A stretch of DNA of 54,806 nt from contig NZ_JAUCZH010000010.1 in the NCBI RefSeq assembly GCF_030373185.1, positions 1-54,806 of the forward strand. Reading direction: 5' to 3'. Both the position numbers and the translations under genes were made by a program. The notes beneath the pieces were generated by a model that had not been told where the DNA came from, made no database searches, and saw nothing but the letters and a program-made list of their open reading frames with translations. Positions 45,218 through 54,035 of this stretch are shown here, in pieces (within the stretch, counting starts at the first letter, position 1; the number at the start of each line of letters is the position of its first letter). Origin of the DNA: Tabrizicola sp. GTDB lineage: Bacteria > Pseudomonadota > Alphaproteobacteria > Rhodobacterales > Rhodobacteraceae.

Positions 45218-45889
45218 CTATTCATCGCCTGGCACCCCATAAGACGGGGCCTGCGTCGGGTCTTCGGCGCGCTGGACATAGGCCGCCATCTGCGGGGCAT
45301 AGATATCCCACGCCGTGCGCAGCATCCCGATCGGATCATCGGCCCAGTCGATGCGCAGATCGACCAAGGGCCATGACAATCGGTCGGCAACCTTCAGACC
45401 GGCTGACCGCACTGGCCCGGCTTCGCCCCCGGCGGCAAGGCCAGCCTCCAACGCTTGCATGAGCCGTTCGGCAAGAGGGCCGGTCGCCGCCTCAAACGCC
45501 GCGACCATGGTGGCGGGGATGGTGTCTCGGGCCAGAAGATTGCCGCCCGCCGCGCAATCCGTGCCGCGCGCTTCACCCCAAAGGCCAAGCACCTGCCCGC
45601 CGGAGTGGATGGCCGTTTGCCCGGCGCGGTCGATCACCAGAAGTTGGCGATAGTCGATATGGGCGCGGCCCGTGGTGATCGCGCCAAGCGCCTGCGGTGC
45701 GGCCAGACCCGCTGCAAGCTGATCAAGGATCAGCGGGCCAAGGGCAGGATCGGTGATGTTCTGGCTGGCCACCGCACCGGCCCCCGCCCGCACATGCGCG
45801 CAGCGTGCCGCCACGGCGGGCGAGGATGAGGATATCGCCACCCCGAACTGCCCGGTTCGCACACAGCGCGCGACGATCGAGAAGGTCAT
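45218..45889 (-). CDS. DUF1028 protein (Ntn-hydrolase-like)
   Basis: A 223-aa DUF1028 protein, starting MTFSIVARCVRTGQFGVAISSSSPAVAARCAHVRAGAGAVASQN, with GNLLARDTIPATMV and the C-terminal PLVDLRIDWADDPIGMLR. The family has an Ntn-hydrolase fold and is often found beside RidA and amidohydrolase genes, suggesting amide or imine hydrolysis. It lies four bases after the RidA gene. Confidence 0.85.
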   Translation of the reverse strand: MTFSIVARCVRTGQFGVAISSSSPAVAARCAHVRAGAGAVASQNITDPALGPLILDQLAAGLAAPQALGAITTGRAHIDYRQLLVIDRAGQTAIHSGGQVLGLWGEARGTDCAAGGNLLARDTIPATMVAAFEAATGPLAERLMQALEAGLAAGGEAGPVRSAGLKVADRLSWPLVDLRIDWADDPIGMLRTAWDIYAPQMAAYVQRAEDPTQAPSYGVPGDE

Positions 45890-45893
45890 CGGA

Positions 45894-46307
45894 TCAATCC
45901 GGGATCACGGCGGTGCCGTCGATTTCGACCAGCCAGTCAGGCCGGGCAAGGGCCGTGACGACAACCCCGGTCGACACCGGATGCACGCCCTTGATATATT
46001 CGCCCATGGTCCGGTAGACGGCCTCGCGGTGGCGGACGTCGGTCAGATAGACCACGACCTTGCACAGATGATCCATGCTGCCGCCGCATTCTTCCAGCAG
46101 CTGCCGGATGTTCTGCATGACCTTGTGGGTCTGTTCGACCGGATCATGGCTGTTGATGTTCTGCGCGGTATCAAGGTCTTGCGGGCATTGGCCGCGCAGA
46201 AAAACCATCCGGCCACGGGCCACGACGGCCTGTGCCAGATCGTTGTCCAGCTTCTGTTCGGGGTATGTGTCCTTGGTGTTGAACTTGCGGTGGCGGTAGT
46301 GGGTCAT
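45894..46307 (-). CDS. RidA/YjgF/YER057c-family protein
   Basis: A 137-aa RidA-like protein: LAQAVVARGRMVFLRGQCPQDLDT, VMQNIRQLLEECGGSMDHLCKVVVYLTDVRHRE, GVVVTALARPDWLVEIDGTAVIP. The usual catalytic Arg region is replaced by the ARPDWLVEI variant, so it belongs to an Rid subgroup rather than the archetype. RidA proteins hydrolyse reactive enamines and imines, which is apt after an amine dehydrogenase. ATG 46307 follows AAGGACGCCGCA and overlaps the dehydrogenase stop. Confidence 0.85.
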   Translation of the reverse strand: MTHYRHRKFNTKDTYPEQKLDNDLAQAVVARGRMVFLRGQCPQDLDTAQNINSHDPVEQTHKVMQNIRQLLEECGGSMDHLCKVVVYLTDVRHREAVYRTMGEYIKGVHPVSTGVVVTALARPDWLVEIDGTAVIPD

Positions 46308-48502
46308 TGCGGCGTCCTTCGGCAAATCGGTTGGGGCGGACCCTGCCTTATCGGCGCGTTCGGCGGAAGCAGGGCTTTCTTTCGCAAGGCTTGGGCGTTT
46401 CCTACGTGCTGCGGCAGGGGCTGCGGCAGGCGGGTCGGGCCGGGGTCGAGGGCCGTGATCTCGCGCCGGAAAGCGGGGGTGTCGGGGTCTTGCTGCTGGT
46501 CCAGCCCCTCGGCCCAGTTGCGCCCGGCATAGGTGGCCCAGGCGATCGGGCCGGGGGCGGCGGCATCGCCGATCAGCTGAAGCGTCTTGATCCCCGCGCC
46601 TGCCCAGTCAAGCGCGCGGGTGGCGTGAAACAGGCTGTCATTCGGCTGGCGCGAGGTGACAAGCACCACCGCATCGGCGGCCAGGGATGTTTGCCGACCG
46701 GTCCAGATGCAGCCAAGGATTATCTCATGCGCACCAATCACTTCGGGGGCTTTGCTAAGGTGAACGGTGACGCCAAGTTCCAGAAGCCGCCGCATGATGA
46801 CGCCCTGTTCAAGGGTGTTGTCTGTCCATTCGGCCACCTTGACGGCGGGGGTGATGAAATCGACCGAGTTGCCCTTGGCCAACAGAAGCTCGGCAAGGAC
46901 CGAACCCATATAGAAATGGTCATCATCGTATAGGGTTACGTGGCGACCTTCAGGTGCATTCCCTGCCATCAGATCATCGGGCGTATAGATCGGCATCGCC
47001 GGATCGGTCGGGATCGGGTGGAGGTGAACCCGCGCCACCGCGTCGCGCCGCCAGGTGGCCCCGGTGGCGATGGCGACGTGATCGGCGCCCATGGCGAGGA
47101 GGTCGTCAGCCGTCAGGCGGCTATCGCGGTAGATATCGACGTTTGGCAGCGGGGCGAGTTGGCCGGTGCGGTAGTCGGCCACGCGGCCCCATGTCGAAAG
47201 ACCGGGAAGTTGGCGTTCGCGGGCGACGCGCCCGCCGAGGGTGGTGGTGGCTTCGGCCAGAGTGACCTTGTAGCCGCGCTTGGCGGCTTGCAGCGCGGCC
47301 TCAAGCCCGGTTGGTCCGGCACCGACGATCAGGACGCTTTCCGATGCGCCCTTTGGCCGAGCCCGTTCGGGGTGCCAGCCCTTGCGCCATTCCTCCATGA
47401 AGGCGGTGTTCTGGGTGCAGCGGCTGATCGCCCCGGTCATGTCGCCGGACACGCAGATGTTGCAGCCGATACATTCGCGGATGTCTTCGTAGCGGCCTTC
47501 CTCGATCTTTTTCGGCAGGAAGGGGTCGGCGATACTGGGGCGCGCGGCACCGATGAAATCGAGGATGCCGGAGCGGATCTGCCGCACCATCGCATCGGCG
47601 CTGGTAAAGCGACCGACGCCGACGACCGGCTTGGAGGTCAGCGCCTTGATCCCGGCCACAAGGTCTTCCTGCGCGCCTTCGGGTTTGAAGCGGCTGGTGC
47701 CGGAGCAAGCCTCCCATGTGCCGTGGGCAAGATCCCAGAGGTCGGGCAGGTCGGCGTGCATGGCGATGAAATCGCGCAGTTCGGCGTTGGAAAAGCCGAG
47801 GGTGCCAGCTTCATGCAGCGAAAGACGCAAGGTTACGGCCAGTTCGCCTTTTGTGGTTTCGCGAGCGTCTTCAATGATTTCACGGATGAACCTTGAGCGG
47901 TTTTTCAGGCTGCCGCCGTATTCGTCGGTGCGGTGGTTGGTGGCGCGCGACAGGAAGTGTTGCAGGATGCCAAAGCCATGCGCGCCGTAAAGGCAGATCA
48001 GGTCAAAGCCCGCCTCTTGGCTGCGCCGGAAGGCGGCGCGGAACCAGTGGCGGAGGTCGCGGATATCCTGCTTGTCCATCGTCCGGGCCTGCACCGGGTC
48101 AGAGGTGAAGGTCAGGATCGGCCCGCCAGTGACGGCCAGCGGCACCTCTCGGCTGTAAAGGTTCGGGCCGTTGATGCCGGAATAGGCCAGCTGGATGCCT
48201 GCAAGCGCGCCGTTGGATTTCATCGCATCAGCCATGGCGGCCAAGGCCGGGATGTCCTTGTCTTCCCACAGGTGCTGTTCGATGAAGGGCGTAATCTCGG
48301 AGGTCGGGTGGATTTCCGTCTGTTCGGTGAAGATCACGCCCCAGCCGCCTTCAGCCTTGGTGCGGCGCATTTCGGCCACGGCAGAGGGGTCGCGGTAGCC
48401 GCCGCCGTTGCAATGGGGAACCTGATAGAAGCGGTTCTTCGCCGTCTTCGGGCCGATTTGCAGCGGTGTGAACAGGATGTCGTGGCGCGGGTCGCGGGTC
48501 AT
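46304..48502 (-). CDS. TMADH/DMADH-like amine dehydrogenase
   Basis: A 732-aa trimethylamine/dimethylamine dehydrogenase family enzyme. It retains the flavin-linking Cys (KNRFYQVPHCNGGG, Cys31), the catalytic YGAH motif, four cluster Cys (ECIGCNICVSGD..RCTQN) and GAGPTGLEAA. The pocket residue equal to Tyr60 of TMADH is Gln (FTEQTEI), the change I recall for dimethylamine dehydrogenase, so a secondary amine substrate is plausible. The C-terminus is about 40 residues longer than its paralog at 580. ATGA overlaps with nitrilase upstream and RidA downstream fix the operon. Confidence 0.88.
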   Translation of the reverse strand: MTRDPRHDILFTPLQIGPKTAKNRFYQVPHCNGGGYRDPSAVAEMRRTKAEGGWGVIFTEQTEIHPTSEITPFIEQHLWEDKDIPALAAMADAMKSNGALAGIQLAYSGINGPNLYSREVPLAVTGGPILTFTSDPVQARTMDKQDIRDLRHWFRAAFRRSQEAGFDLICLYGAHGFGILQHFLSRATNHRTDEYGGSLKNRSRFIREIIEDARETTKGELAVTLRLSLHEAGTLGFSNAELRDFIAMHADLPDLWDLAHGTWEACSGTSRFKPEGAQEDLVAGIKALTSKPVVGVGRFTSADAMVRQIRSGILDFIGAARPSIADPFLPKKIEEGRYEDIRECIGCNICVSGDMTGAISRCTQNTAFMEEWRKGWHPERARPKGASESVLIVGAGPTGLEAALQAAKRGYKVTLAEATTTLGGRVARERQLPGLSTWGRVADYRTGQLAPLPNVDIYRDSRLTADDLLAMGADHVAIATGATWRRDAVARVHLHPIPTDPAMPIYTPDDLMAGNAPEGRHVTLYDDDHFYMGSVLAELLLAKGNSVDFITPAVKVAEWTDNTLEQGVIMRRLLELGVTVHLSKAPEVIGAHEIILGCIWTGRQTSLAADAVVLVTSRQPNDSLFHATRALDWAGAGIKTLQLIGDAAAPGPIAWATYAGRNWAEGLDQQQDPDTPAFRREITALDPGPTRLPQPLPQHVGNAQALRKKALLPPNAPIRQGPPQPICRRTPQ

Positions 48503-49257
48503 GGGATCAGTCTCAGATCTTCGGATTGGGTCGAAAGGCGTGCAGGGTCGCGGGCGGGAATCTCGGCGATCAGGAGGGTGGGGGTTTCCCCGGCCTGAGC
48601 CAGTATCTCGCCATGCGGACCGGCGATCAGGCTGCTGCCGACATAGGTCAGATCACCCTCTTGCCCGCAGTAATTGGCATAGGCGATGGTCACCCCATGG
48701 TTTGCCGCCATCGCGGGAACGGTGTGCTGCGCGACATGGGTGAAGGGCTGCATGTTTGCGGTGGGGGCAAGGATCACCGTCACGCCACGGTCAGAAAGAG
48801 ACTTGATGTGGGGCGCGAATTCTATGTCGTAACATATCAGGATCGAAGCCATTTCTCCGGACAGGGTGAAGGTGGCATAGGCAGAACCGGGGTTATAGAG
48901 CGCGCGTTCGCGGGGGCCGTAAAGCTGAACCTTGCGGTAGTTGGCCAGAAGCGACCCGTCCGGCCCGAAGCAGGCAGCGGCATTGTAGACGACCGCGCCG
49001 TCGCGTTCTGCGTAGCCTGTCACCAACGCGCAGCCGGACCGCTTTGCCGCAGCGGCGAGGCGGTGCAAGTGCGGGCTGTCCAGCGGGATGGCGCGGGCGG
49101 GGATGTCAGGCTGGTTATAGCCTTGCAGCCAGACCTCGGGCAGGACCAGCGCTGCGGCACCCATCGCCGCAGCGGCGGTGAGGGCAGTTTCGGCCTGTGC
49201 AAGGGCGGCTTCAAGGTCAGCGGCGGGTGAAGTGGACTGCCAGAGTGCGAGTTTCAT
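48499..49257 (-). CDS. Carbon-nitrogen hydrolase (nitrilase superfamily)
   Basis: A 252-aa nitrilase-superfamily amidase with the Glu-Lys-Cys triad: LVLPEVWLQGYN, NYRKVQLYGP and ILICYDIEFAPH. The C-terminal half has YANYCGQEGDLTYVGSSLIAGPHGE. The family hydrolyses amides of deaminated polyamines, omega-amides or carbamoyl groups. It follows a polyamine-type transporter and precedes the amine dehydrogenase, so an imported N-alkylated amide is a fair guess. A strong hairpin lies 11 bases before its start. Confidence 0.87.
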   Translation of the reverse strand: MKLALWQSTSPAADLEAALAQAETALTAAAAMGAAALVLPEVWLQGYNQPDIPARAIPLDSPHLHRLAAAAKRSGCALVTGYAERDGAVVYNAAACFGPDGSLLANYRKVQLYGPRERALYNPGSAYATFTLSGEMASILICYDIEFAPHIKSLSDRGVTVILAPTANMQPFTHVAQHTVPAMAANHGVTIAYANYCGQEGDLTYVGSSLIAGPHGEILAQAGETPTLLIAEIPARDPARLSTQSEDLRLIP

Positions 49258-49267
49258 GTGTTGCTAC

Positions 49268-49287
49268 CCGGGGGGCCAGCCCCCCGG
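49268..49287. repeat. GC-rich palindromic intergenic repeat
   Basis: CCGGGGGG-CCAG-CCCCCCGG forms a perfect 8-bp stem, followed by ACCCCCCGGGATATTTT on the plus strand. Near-identical units are frequent between genes in Rhodobacterales (recollection). It sits between the binding-protein gene and the nitrilase start and could block or uncouple read-through. Confidence 0.55.
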
Positions 49288-49317
49288 ACCCCCCGGGATA
49301 TTTTGGGACAGAAAATG

Positions 49318-49339
49318 GGGGCCGCAGATTTGCGGCCCC
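49318..49339 (-). terminator. Probable intrinsic terminator after the binding-protein gene
   Basis: On the minus strand GGGGCCGCA-AATC-TGCGGCCCC makes a perfect 9-bp stem eight bases after the binding-protein stop, followed by CATTTTC. The short T-run makes it a moderate terminator, so the catabolic genes may be partly uncoupled from the transporter genes. Confidence 0.6.
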
Positions 49340-49347
49340 GCCAAATT

Positions 49348-50367
49348 TCACTTTTTCAGGTTTGTCCAGATTGCGTCGTAAAGCTTCTGGGTTTCCTCAT
49401 CACAGGCTTGGGCGAAGACGCCGGGAGTGATGCCTTCAGGCGGGTTGTTTTCCGGGCTGGTCTTGATCGCCTCATCCAGATAGGGCGCCACACCCGTCAC
49501 GCCGGCGGTATAGGCGGCGTAGTTGGTGACGGCGGCTGCGTTCACCGGATCGAGCAGGAAGTTCATGAACTTCAAGGCGTTATCCCGGTTCGGTGCGTCT
49601 TTCAGCAGAACGACGTTGTCCATCCAGACGACGTGGCCCTCTTTCGGATAGACGTATTCCACATTGGCGCCCTCGGCCCGGGCCTTGGCGGAAAAGCCGT
49701 TGTAGATCATGCCTGCCGCCGCGTCGCCCGAGACCAGCACGTCCTTGGCAATGTCTGACCCGAAGCTGGCCCAATGCGGTTTTGCGGCCAGAAGCATGTC
49801 ATTGAGGGCGCGGAGCTGGTCACGATCCTGGGTGCATTGGGGGATGCCAAGGTAGAGGCTGCCGAGGATCAGCACCTCGTTCTGGCTGTCGAGGACGTTG
49901 ATCTTGCCGCGCAGTTCGGCTGGCGGGTCGAAGAGCGTGGCGAGCGACGAGATATCGCCCTGATAGACATCGCGATTGACCGAGAAAGAGGTGGAGCCCC
50001 ACTGGTAGGGAATGGAATGTTTGCGGCCCGCGTCAAATGGGACATCCATCCACTGTGGTTCTATATTGCCGAGATTTGGCATTTCCTCGGGGGTGAAGCT
50101 GTCGAGCATCCCGTCATTGGCCATGATGCCAACCATGAAATCGGCTGGCACGGCCACGTCATACTGGCCCAGCCGTCCGGCTTTGAGAGAGGCCAGCATG
50201 GATTCGTTGGAATCAAAGGTATCGATGGTGACGGTGATGCCGGTTTCGGCCTGAAACTTGTCGACCAGTTCTTGCGGGATGTATTCGAACCAATGATAGA
50301 CCTTCAGCTCGCCTTGCGCAAAAGCGGGTGAGGCCAGAAGGCAGGTTCCCAGAAGCAGCTTTTTCAT
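49348..50367 (-). CDS. Polyamine-type periplasmic binding protein (PotD/PotF family)
   Basis: A 339-aa family-1 binding protein with Sec signal MKKLLLGTCLLASPAFA, then GELKVYHWFEYIPQELVDKFQAETGITVTIDTFDSNE, the PotD/PotF opening. Other family text: YDVAVPADFMVGIMANDGML, VPFDAGRKHSIPYQWGSTSF and GHVVWMDNVVLLKDAPN. It should bind putrescine, spermidine or another cationic amine and delivers it to the two permeases encoded upstream on the same strand. Confidence 0.9.
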   Translation of the reverse strand: MKKLLLGTCLLASPAFAQGELKVYHWFEYIPQELVDKFQAETGITVTIDTFDSNESMLASLKAGRLGQYDVAVPADFMVGIMANDGMLDSFTPEEMPNLGNIEPQWMDVPFDAGRKHSIPYQWGSTSFSVNRDVYQGDISSLATLFDPPAELRGKINVLDSQNEVLILGSLYLGIPQCTQDRDQLRALNDMLLAAKPHWASFGSDIAKDVLVSGDAAAGMIYNGFSAKARAEGANVEYVYPKEGHVVWMDNVVLLKDAPNRDNALKFMNFLLDPVNAAAVTNYAAYTAGVTGVAPYLDEAIKTSPENNPPEGITPGVFAQACDEETQKLYDAIWTNLKK

Positions 50368-50384
50368 GTGACTCTCCAGTTGGG

Positions 50385-51185
50385 TCAGGGGGTCTGTCGC
50401 CCCTTGCGGTTGATCAGGTAGGCGGCGGTGACAAACAGCACGCTGACCGCCAGCATCAGCGTGGAAATCGCCATGATGTTGGGCTTGATGCCCTGCTTGA
50501 CCGATCCGAAGATTGCAGTCGGCAGGGTTTCCATGCCGGCACCCTTGACGAAGTTGGTGATGATGAAGTCGTCAAGAGAGATGATGAAGGCCAAAAGCCA
50601 GCCCGAGGCAAGGCCAGGGGCCAGAAGCGGCAGAAGGATCAGCCTGAAGGCCTGCGCGCGGGTGGCGTAAAGGTCGCGGGCAGCCTGTTCGTATGAGGCC
50701 TCGATCCCCTCCAGCCGGGCCGCGATGGGTAGAAAGGCGAAGGGGATGCAAAAGGCCATATGGGCGACAAGGATGGTGCCGTAGCCTGTTGTCAGCCCGA
50801 TCGCGGTGAAAAAGATCAGGCTGGCAACGGCGGTGACGATTTCCGGCACCATCAGCGGCAGGTTGATCAGCGCAAAGCTTGCCCCTCTGCCGCGAAAGCG
50901 CCCGCCCTTGACCATGGCCAGCGCGGCGGCAGTGGCGATGATCGTGGCGGCGGTGGCGGCCATCAGCGCGATGGTGATCGAGTTCCATGCCGCCTGACCG
51001 AACCGCTTTGCATCCGGCCCGGTGAAGACATCGACATACCAGCGCATGGAAAACCCACCCCATTGCGTGATCGAGGTCGAGCCGTTGAAGCTGTAGGCCA
51101 TCACCACGATCAATGGCGCGTAAAGAATGACGAGGCAAAGGATGGTCAGCCCAAGAAAGCCGGGATAGTGACGCACGCCTTTCAT
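50385..51185 (-). CDS. Polyamine-type ABC permease (PotI/PotC-like)
   Basis: A 266-aa permease with six hydrophobic segments: [28 protein letters not shown], and coupling loop [30 protein letters not shown] followed by [15 protein letters not shown]. The start overlaps the PotH-like stop by ATGA; the longer in-frame extension is a shadow over the upstream gene. Confidence 0.9.
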   Translation of the reverse strand: MKGVRHYPGFLGLTILCLVILYAPLIVVMAYSFNGSTSITQWGGFSMRWYVDVFTGPDAKRFGQAAWNSITIALMAATAATIIATAAALAMVKGGRFRGRGASFALINLPLMVPEIVTAVASLIFFTAIGLTTGYGTILVAHMAFCIPFAFLPIAARLEGIEASYEQAARDLYATRAQAFRLILLPLLAPGLASGWLLAFIISLDDFIITNFVKGAGMETLPTAIFGSVKQGIKPNIMAISTLMLAVSVLFVTAAYLINRKGRQTP

Positions 51186-52081
51186 CGCGCCCCCTCCCGT
51201 GCTGCGGTGCGGGCGTAGAAGATAAGGGCGATCAGTACCAGGGTCAGCAGGATCATGCTGACGGCCGCGCCAAAGGGCCAGTTGCCCTGACTGCCCTTGA
51301 ACTGTTCCTCGATCAGGCTGCCGATCATGAAGGTCTTCGCGCCGCCCAGAAGATCTGGCGCAAGGAAGGCGCCAAGGGCGGGGACAAAGACCAGGATGCA
51401 GCCCGCGATGATCCCGGGTTTGACCACCGGCAGCACGATCTCGCGCAGGGTGGTCCAGCGGCTGGCGTAAAGGTCGGCGGCGGCCTCGGACAGGGCGAAG
51501 TTGTAGCGTTCGACTGCGGCATAGATCGGCAGCACCATGAAGGGCAGGTAGCTGTAAAAGAGGCCAAGCTGCACAGCGAGATTGGTGTTGACCAAGGGCA
51601 GCGGGCCAGAGGTCAGCCCGATCGACATCAGCGCCTCGTTCAACGGGCCATTGTCGCGGATCAGGAATTTCAGGCTGACCGTGCGGATCAGAAGGTTGAC
51701 CCAATAGGGGATGGTGATCAGGAACAGCCAGACAGCGCGGGTCCGGGCGGGCCTTGTGGCGATGAACCAGGCTGTCGGAAAGCCCACGACCAGGCACAAC
51801 GCAGTGCAGATTGCGGCTTGCAGAAGGGACCGACCGAAGATGTTGATATAGGTCCATTCCAGCCTTGCCGGTTCATCGCCGAACAGGCCTCGGTCGATGA
51901 AGAACTGGTCATAGGCGGCAAGGGTGAAATCCCAGATCACCCCGCCGCGGAATTCCTTGGTCAGGAAGGAATAGACCGCCATCAGGATCACGGGCAGCAG
52001 CGAGAACAGCCCGATCACCACCCAGGTCGGGATCAAGAGGCGGGGCGCGAGGGGGCGCCAGCTGTCATCACCGCCCGCCAT
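51182..52081 (-). CDS. Polyamine-type ABC permease (PotH/PotB-like)
   Basis: A 299-aa permease: [59 protein letters not shown] (the PotB/PotH hallmark), and coupling loop [26 protein letters not shown]. It starts one base inside the ATPase stop. Forms the channel with the PotI-like subunit. Confidence 0.9.
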   Translation of the reverse strand: MAGGDDSWRPLAPRLLIPTWVVIGLFSLLPVILMAVYSFLTKEFRGGVIWDFTLAAYDQFFIDRGLFGDEPARLEWTYINIFGRSLLQAAICTALCLVVGFPTAWFIATRPARTRAVWLFLITIPYWVNLLIRTVSLKFLIRDNGPLNEALMSIGLTSGPLPLVNTNLAVQLGLFYSYLPFMVLPIYAAVERYNFALSEAAADLYASRWTTLREIVLPVVKPGIIAGCILVFVPALGAFLAPDLLGGAKTFMIGSLIEEQFKGSQGNWPFGAAVSMILLTLVLIALIFYARTAAREGAR

Positions 52082-53151
52082 CAGTCGGCCAGAAGGCGCG
52101 CGGCGCCTTCCTCCAGGTGCAGGCCGATCTGCGCGCCGGGGCTTGGCACTTCGGTGCGGGCAGCGTTTTGCAGCCGGATGGTGAAGGCGGTGTCATCGGC
52201 AAGGCGGGTCAGCACCTGAAGGTCGGACCCAAGATAGACCACCCGCTCCACGGTGGCGGACAGGTCTGCGGCGGACAACTCGGCGCTGTCGCTGATGGTC
52301 ACCCGTTCGGGGCGGATCGACAAGGAATGGCGGCCCGGCGCGACCAAGGCGGAAGGGCAACTCAGACGGTGGCCACCGGGCAAGGTCAGCGTGGCGCGGC
52401 CTTCATGCACTTGGTGAACATCGACCTCCAACAAATTGGTTTCACCGATAAAGTCTGCCACGAACCGGTTTGACGGGGCCTCGTAGATTTCCTGCGCGGT
52501 GCCGATCTGCTGCACCTGACCTGCCGACATGACGGCAATCCGGTCTGACATGGTCAGGGCTTCTTCCTGATCATGGGTGACGAAGATGAAGGTGATGCCG
52601 GTGTCTTCCTGCAACTGCTTCAACTCCACCCGCATCGCTTGCCGCAGCTTCAGGTCAAGCGCCGAGAGCGGTTCATCGAGCAACAGAACCTTGGGCGCGG
52701 GGGCAAGGGCGCGGGCAAGGGCGACGCGCTGCTGCTGGCCGCCGGACAGCTGCGAGGGCAGGCGGTCGGCGAAAGCGGAAAGATGCACCATCTCCAGCAT
52801 CTTGCCTGCGCGGGCGCGGCGACCGGACAAGTCCAGGCCTTGCATCTTCAGCCCGAAAGCCACGTTGTCGATCACCGACATGTGCGGAAACAGGGCGTAG
52901 TGCTGAAAGACCGTGTTCACCGGGCGGCGGTTTGGCTCCAGCCGGGCGATATCTTCGCCAAACAGCCGAATTTCGCCCGCCGTCACAGCCTCGAACCCGG
53001 CGATCAGGCGCAAAAGCGTGGTCTTGCCGCAGCCTGACGGGCCAAGCAGCGTGAAGAAAGCGTTGTCGGCGATGTCTAGTGATACGCCATGCAGGGCGGT
53101 GAACTCGCCAAAGGTCTTCACGACGGAGCGGATGTCGATGGCGGTGGTCAT
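52081..53151 (-). CDS. Polyamine-type ABC ATPase (PotG/PotA-like)
   Basis: A 356-aa ATPase: Walker A GPSGCGKTT, Q-loop VFQHYALFPH, signature LSGGQQQR, Walker B LLLDEPLSALD, switch FVTHDQEEALTM, and a C-terminal TOBE domain (residues about 285-355). First gene of the minus-strand transporter operon; its start codon abuts a GGTATGAT half-site shared with the LuxR-side palindrome, suggesting control by that regulator. Confidence 0.92.
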   Translation of the reverse strand: MTTAIDIRSVVKTFGEFTALHGVSLDIADNAFFTLLGPSGCGKTTLLRLIAGFEAVTAGEIRLFGEDIARLEPNRRPVNTVFQHYALFPHMSVIDNVAFGLKMQGLDLSGRRARAGKMLEMVHLSAFADRLPSQLSGGQQQRVALARALAPAPKVLLLDEPLSALDLKLRQAMRVELKQLQEDTGITFIFVTHDQEEALTMSDRIAVMSAGQVQQIGTAQEIYEAPSNRFVADFIGETNLLEVDVHQVHEGRATLTLPGGHRLSCPSALVAPGRHSLSIRPERVTISDSAELSAADLSATVERVVYLGSDLQVLTRLADDTAFTIRLQNAARTEVPSPGAQIGLHLEEGAARLLAD

Positions 53152-53182
53152 GGTGCGATATCATACCCCCGGGTTCTTCCGG

Positions 53183-53223
53183 TTCAGGCTATGCTTGCCT
53201 GAATTGGGGGTATATACCCCCAA
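53183..53223. promoter_or_regulatory. Two abutting palindromes in the potG-luxR divergent region
   Basis: TTCAGGC-(7)-GCCTGAA occupies 53183-53203 and is followed without a gap by the perfect 20-base palindrome TTGGGGGTATATACCCCCAA (53204-53223). GGTATGAT at 53228-53235 and its inverse ATCATACC at 53160-53167 lie on either side. The layout suggests cooperative binding by the LuxR-type regulator or another dimer, controlling both directions. Confidence 0.65.
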
Positions 53224-53240
53224 TGAGGTATGATCCCGCC

Positions 53241-54035
53241 ATGCAGTCCTTGCCCAATCTTGCCGAAAGCCGGCTGGCCGAAGCGATCACCCGGATCGGG
53301 CGTGATCGCTTCGAACCGGCGTTGTGGGAGCTGTTTCTGGCGTTGGTGCGACCCGACAATCTGATCGTTCTTGCCTATCGTGACTCCGGGTCGCCCATGG
53401 TCCTTTATCAACGGGCGACTACGCCGCAGGTCTTCGCCGAACTGGACCGCACCTATCTTGCCGGTGCCTACCGGCTGGATCCCTATTTCGAATTGCACCT
53501 GCATCGCGCCCCTGATGGGGCTTACCGGATCCGCGATATCGCGCCGGATGCCTTTCATCGCAGCCGATATTTCATCGAATACTACCACCAGACAACGTTG
53601 ATCGACGAAATCACCTTTGTCGCCTCGCCCGGACCGGGGGTGACTTTGAACATCTGCATCGGGCGCGACAGCAATTCCGGGCGCGCCTTTTCGGCAGCGG
53701 AAATGGAAACCTGTCAAAGACTTGCGCCGGTTGTTGCGGCGCTGGTCCGGGCGCATTGGCAAGGGTTGGCAAACAGCGCCGGTCCGGCCGAGGATACGTC
53801 GCGGGTTCTTGCCGAGGCGGCGCGGCGGCAGCATGCAATCAGCCTGTCGCCCCGGCAGGCCGAGGTTGCCCTGTTGATCCTGCGCGGTCATTCCACGATG
53901 TCGATCGGGCTTCGGCTGGGGCTCTCGCCGCAAACGGTCAAAGTATTTCGCAAACAGCTTTACGCAAGATGCGCAATATCTTCGCAGGCCGAGTTGTTTG
54001 CGCTGATGCTGCCCTTGCTCAAAGACGGGGCCTAA
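53241..54035 (+). CDS. LuxR-family regulator
   Basis: A 264-aa regulator with a C-terminal LuxR helix-turn-helix (SPRQAEVALLILRGHSTMSIGLRLGLSPQTVKVFRKQLYARC) and an N-terminal sensory domain of about 180 residues with no membrane segment and no receiver Asp pattern. No autoinducer synthase gene is present, so an amine-type ligand is more likely than quorum signal. ATG 53241 is preferred because ATG 53223 lies inside the palindrome. Its stop overlaps the phoU stop. Confidence 0.83.
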   Translation: MQSLPNLAESRLAEAITRIGRDRFEPALWELFLALVRPDNLIVLAYRDSGSPMVLYQRATTPQVFAELDRTYLAGAYRLDPYFELHLHRAPDGAYRIRDIAPDAFHRSRYFIEYYHQTTLIDEITFVASPGPGVTLNICIGRDSNSGRAFSAAEMETCQRLAPVVAALVRAHWQGLANSAGPAEDTSRVLAEAARRQHAISLSPRQAEVALLILRGHSTMSIGLRLGLSPQTVKVFRKQLYARCAISSQAELFALMLPLLKDGA

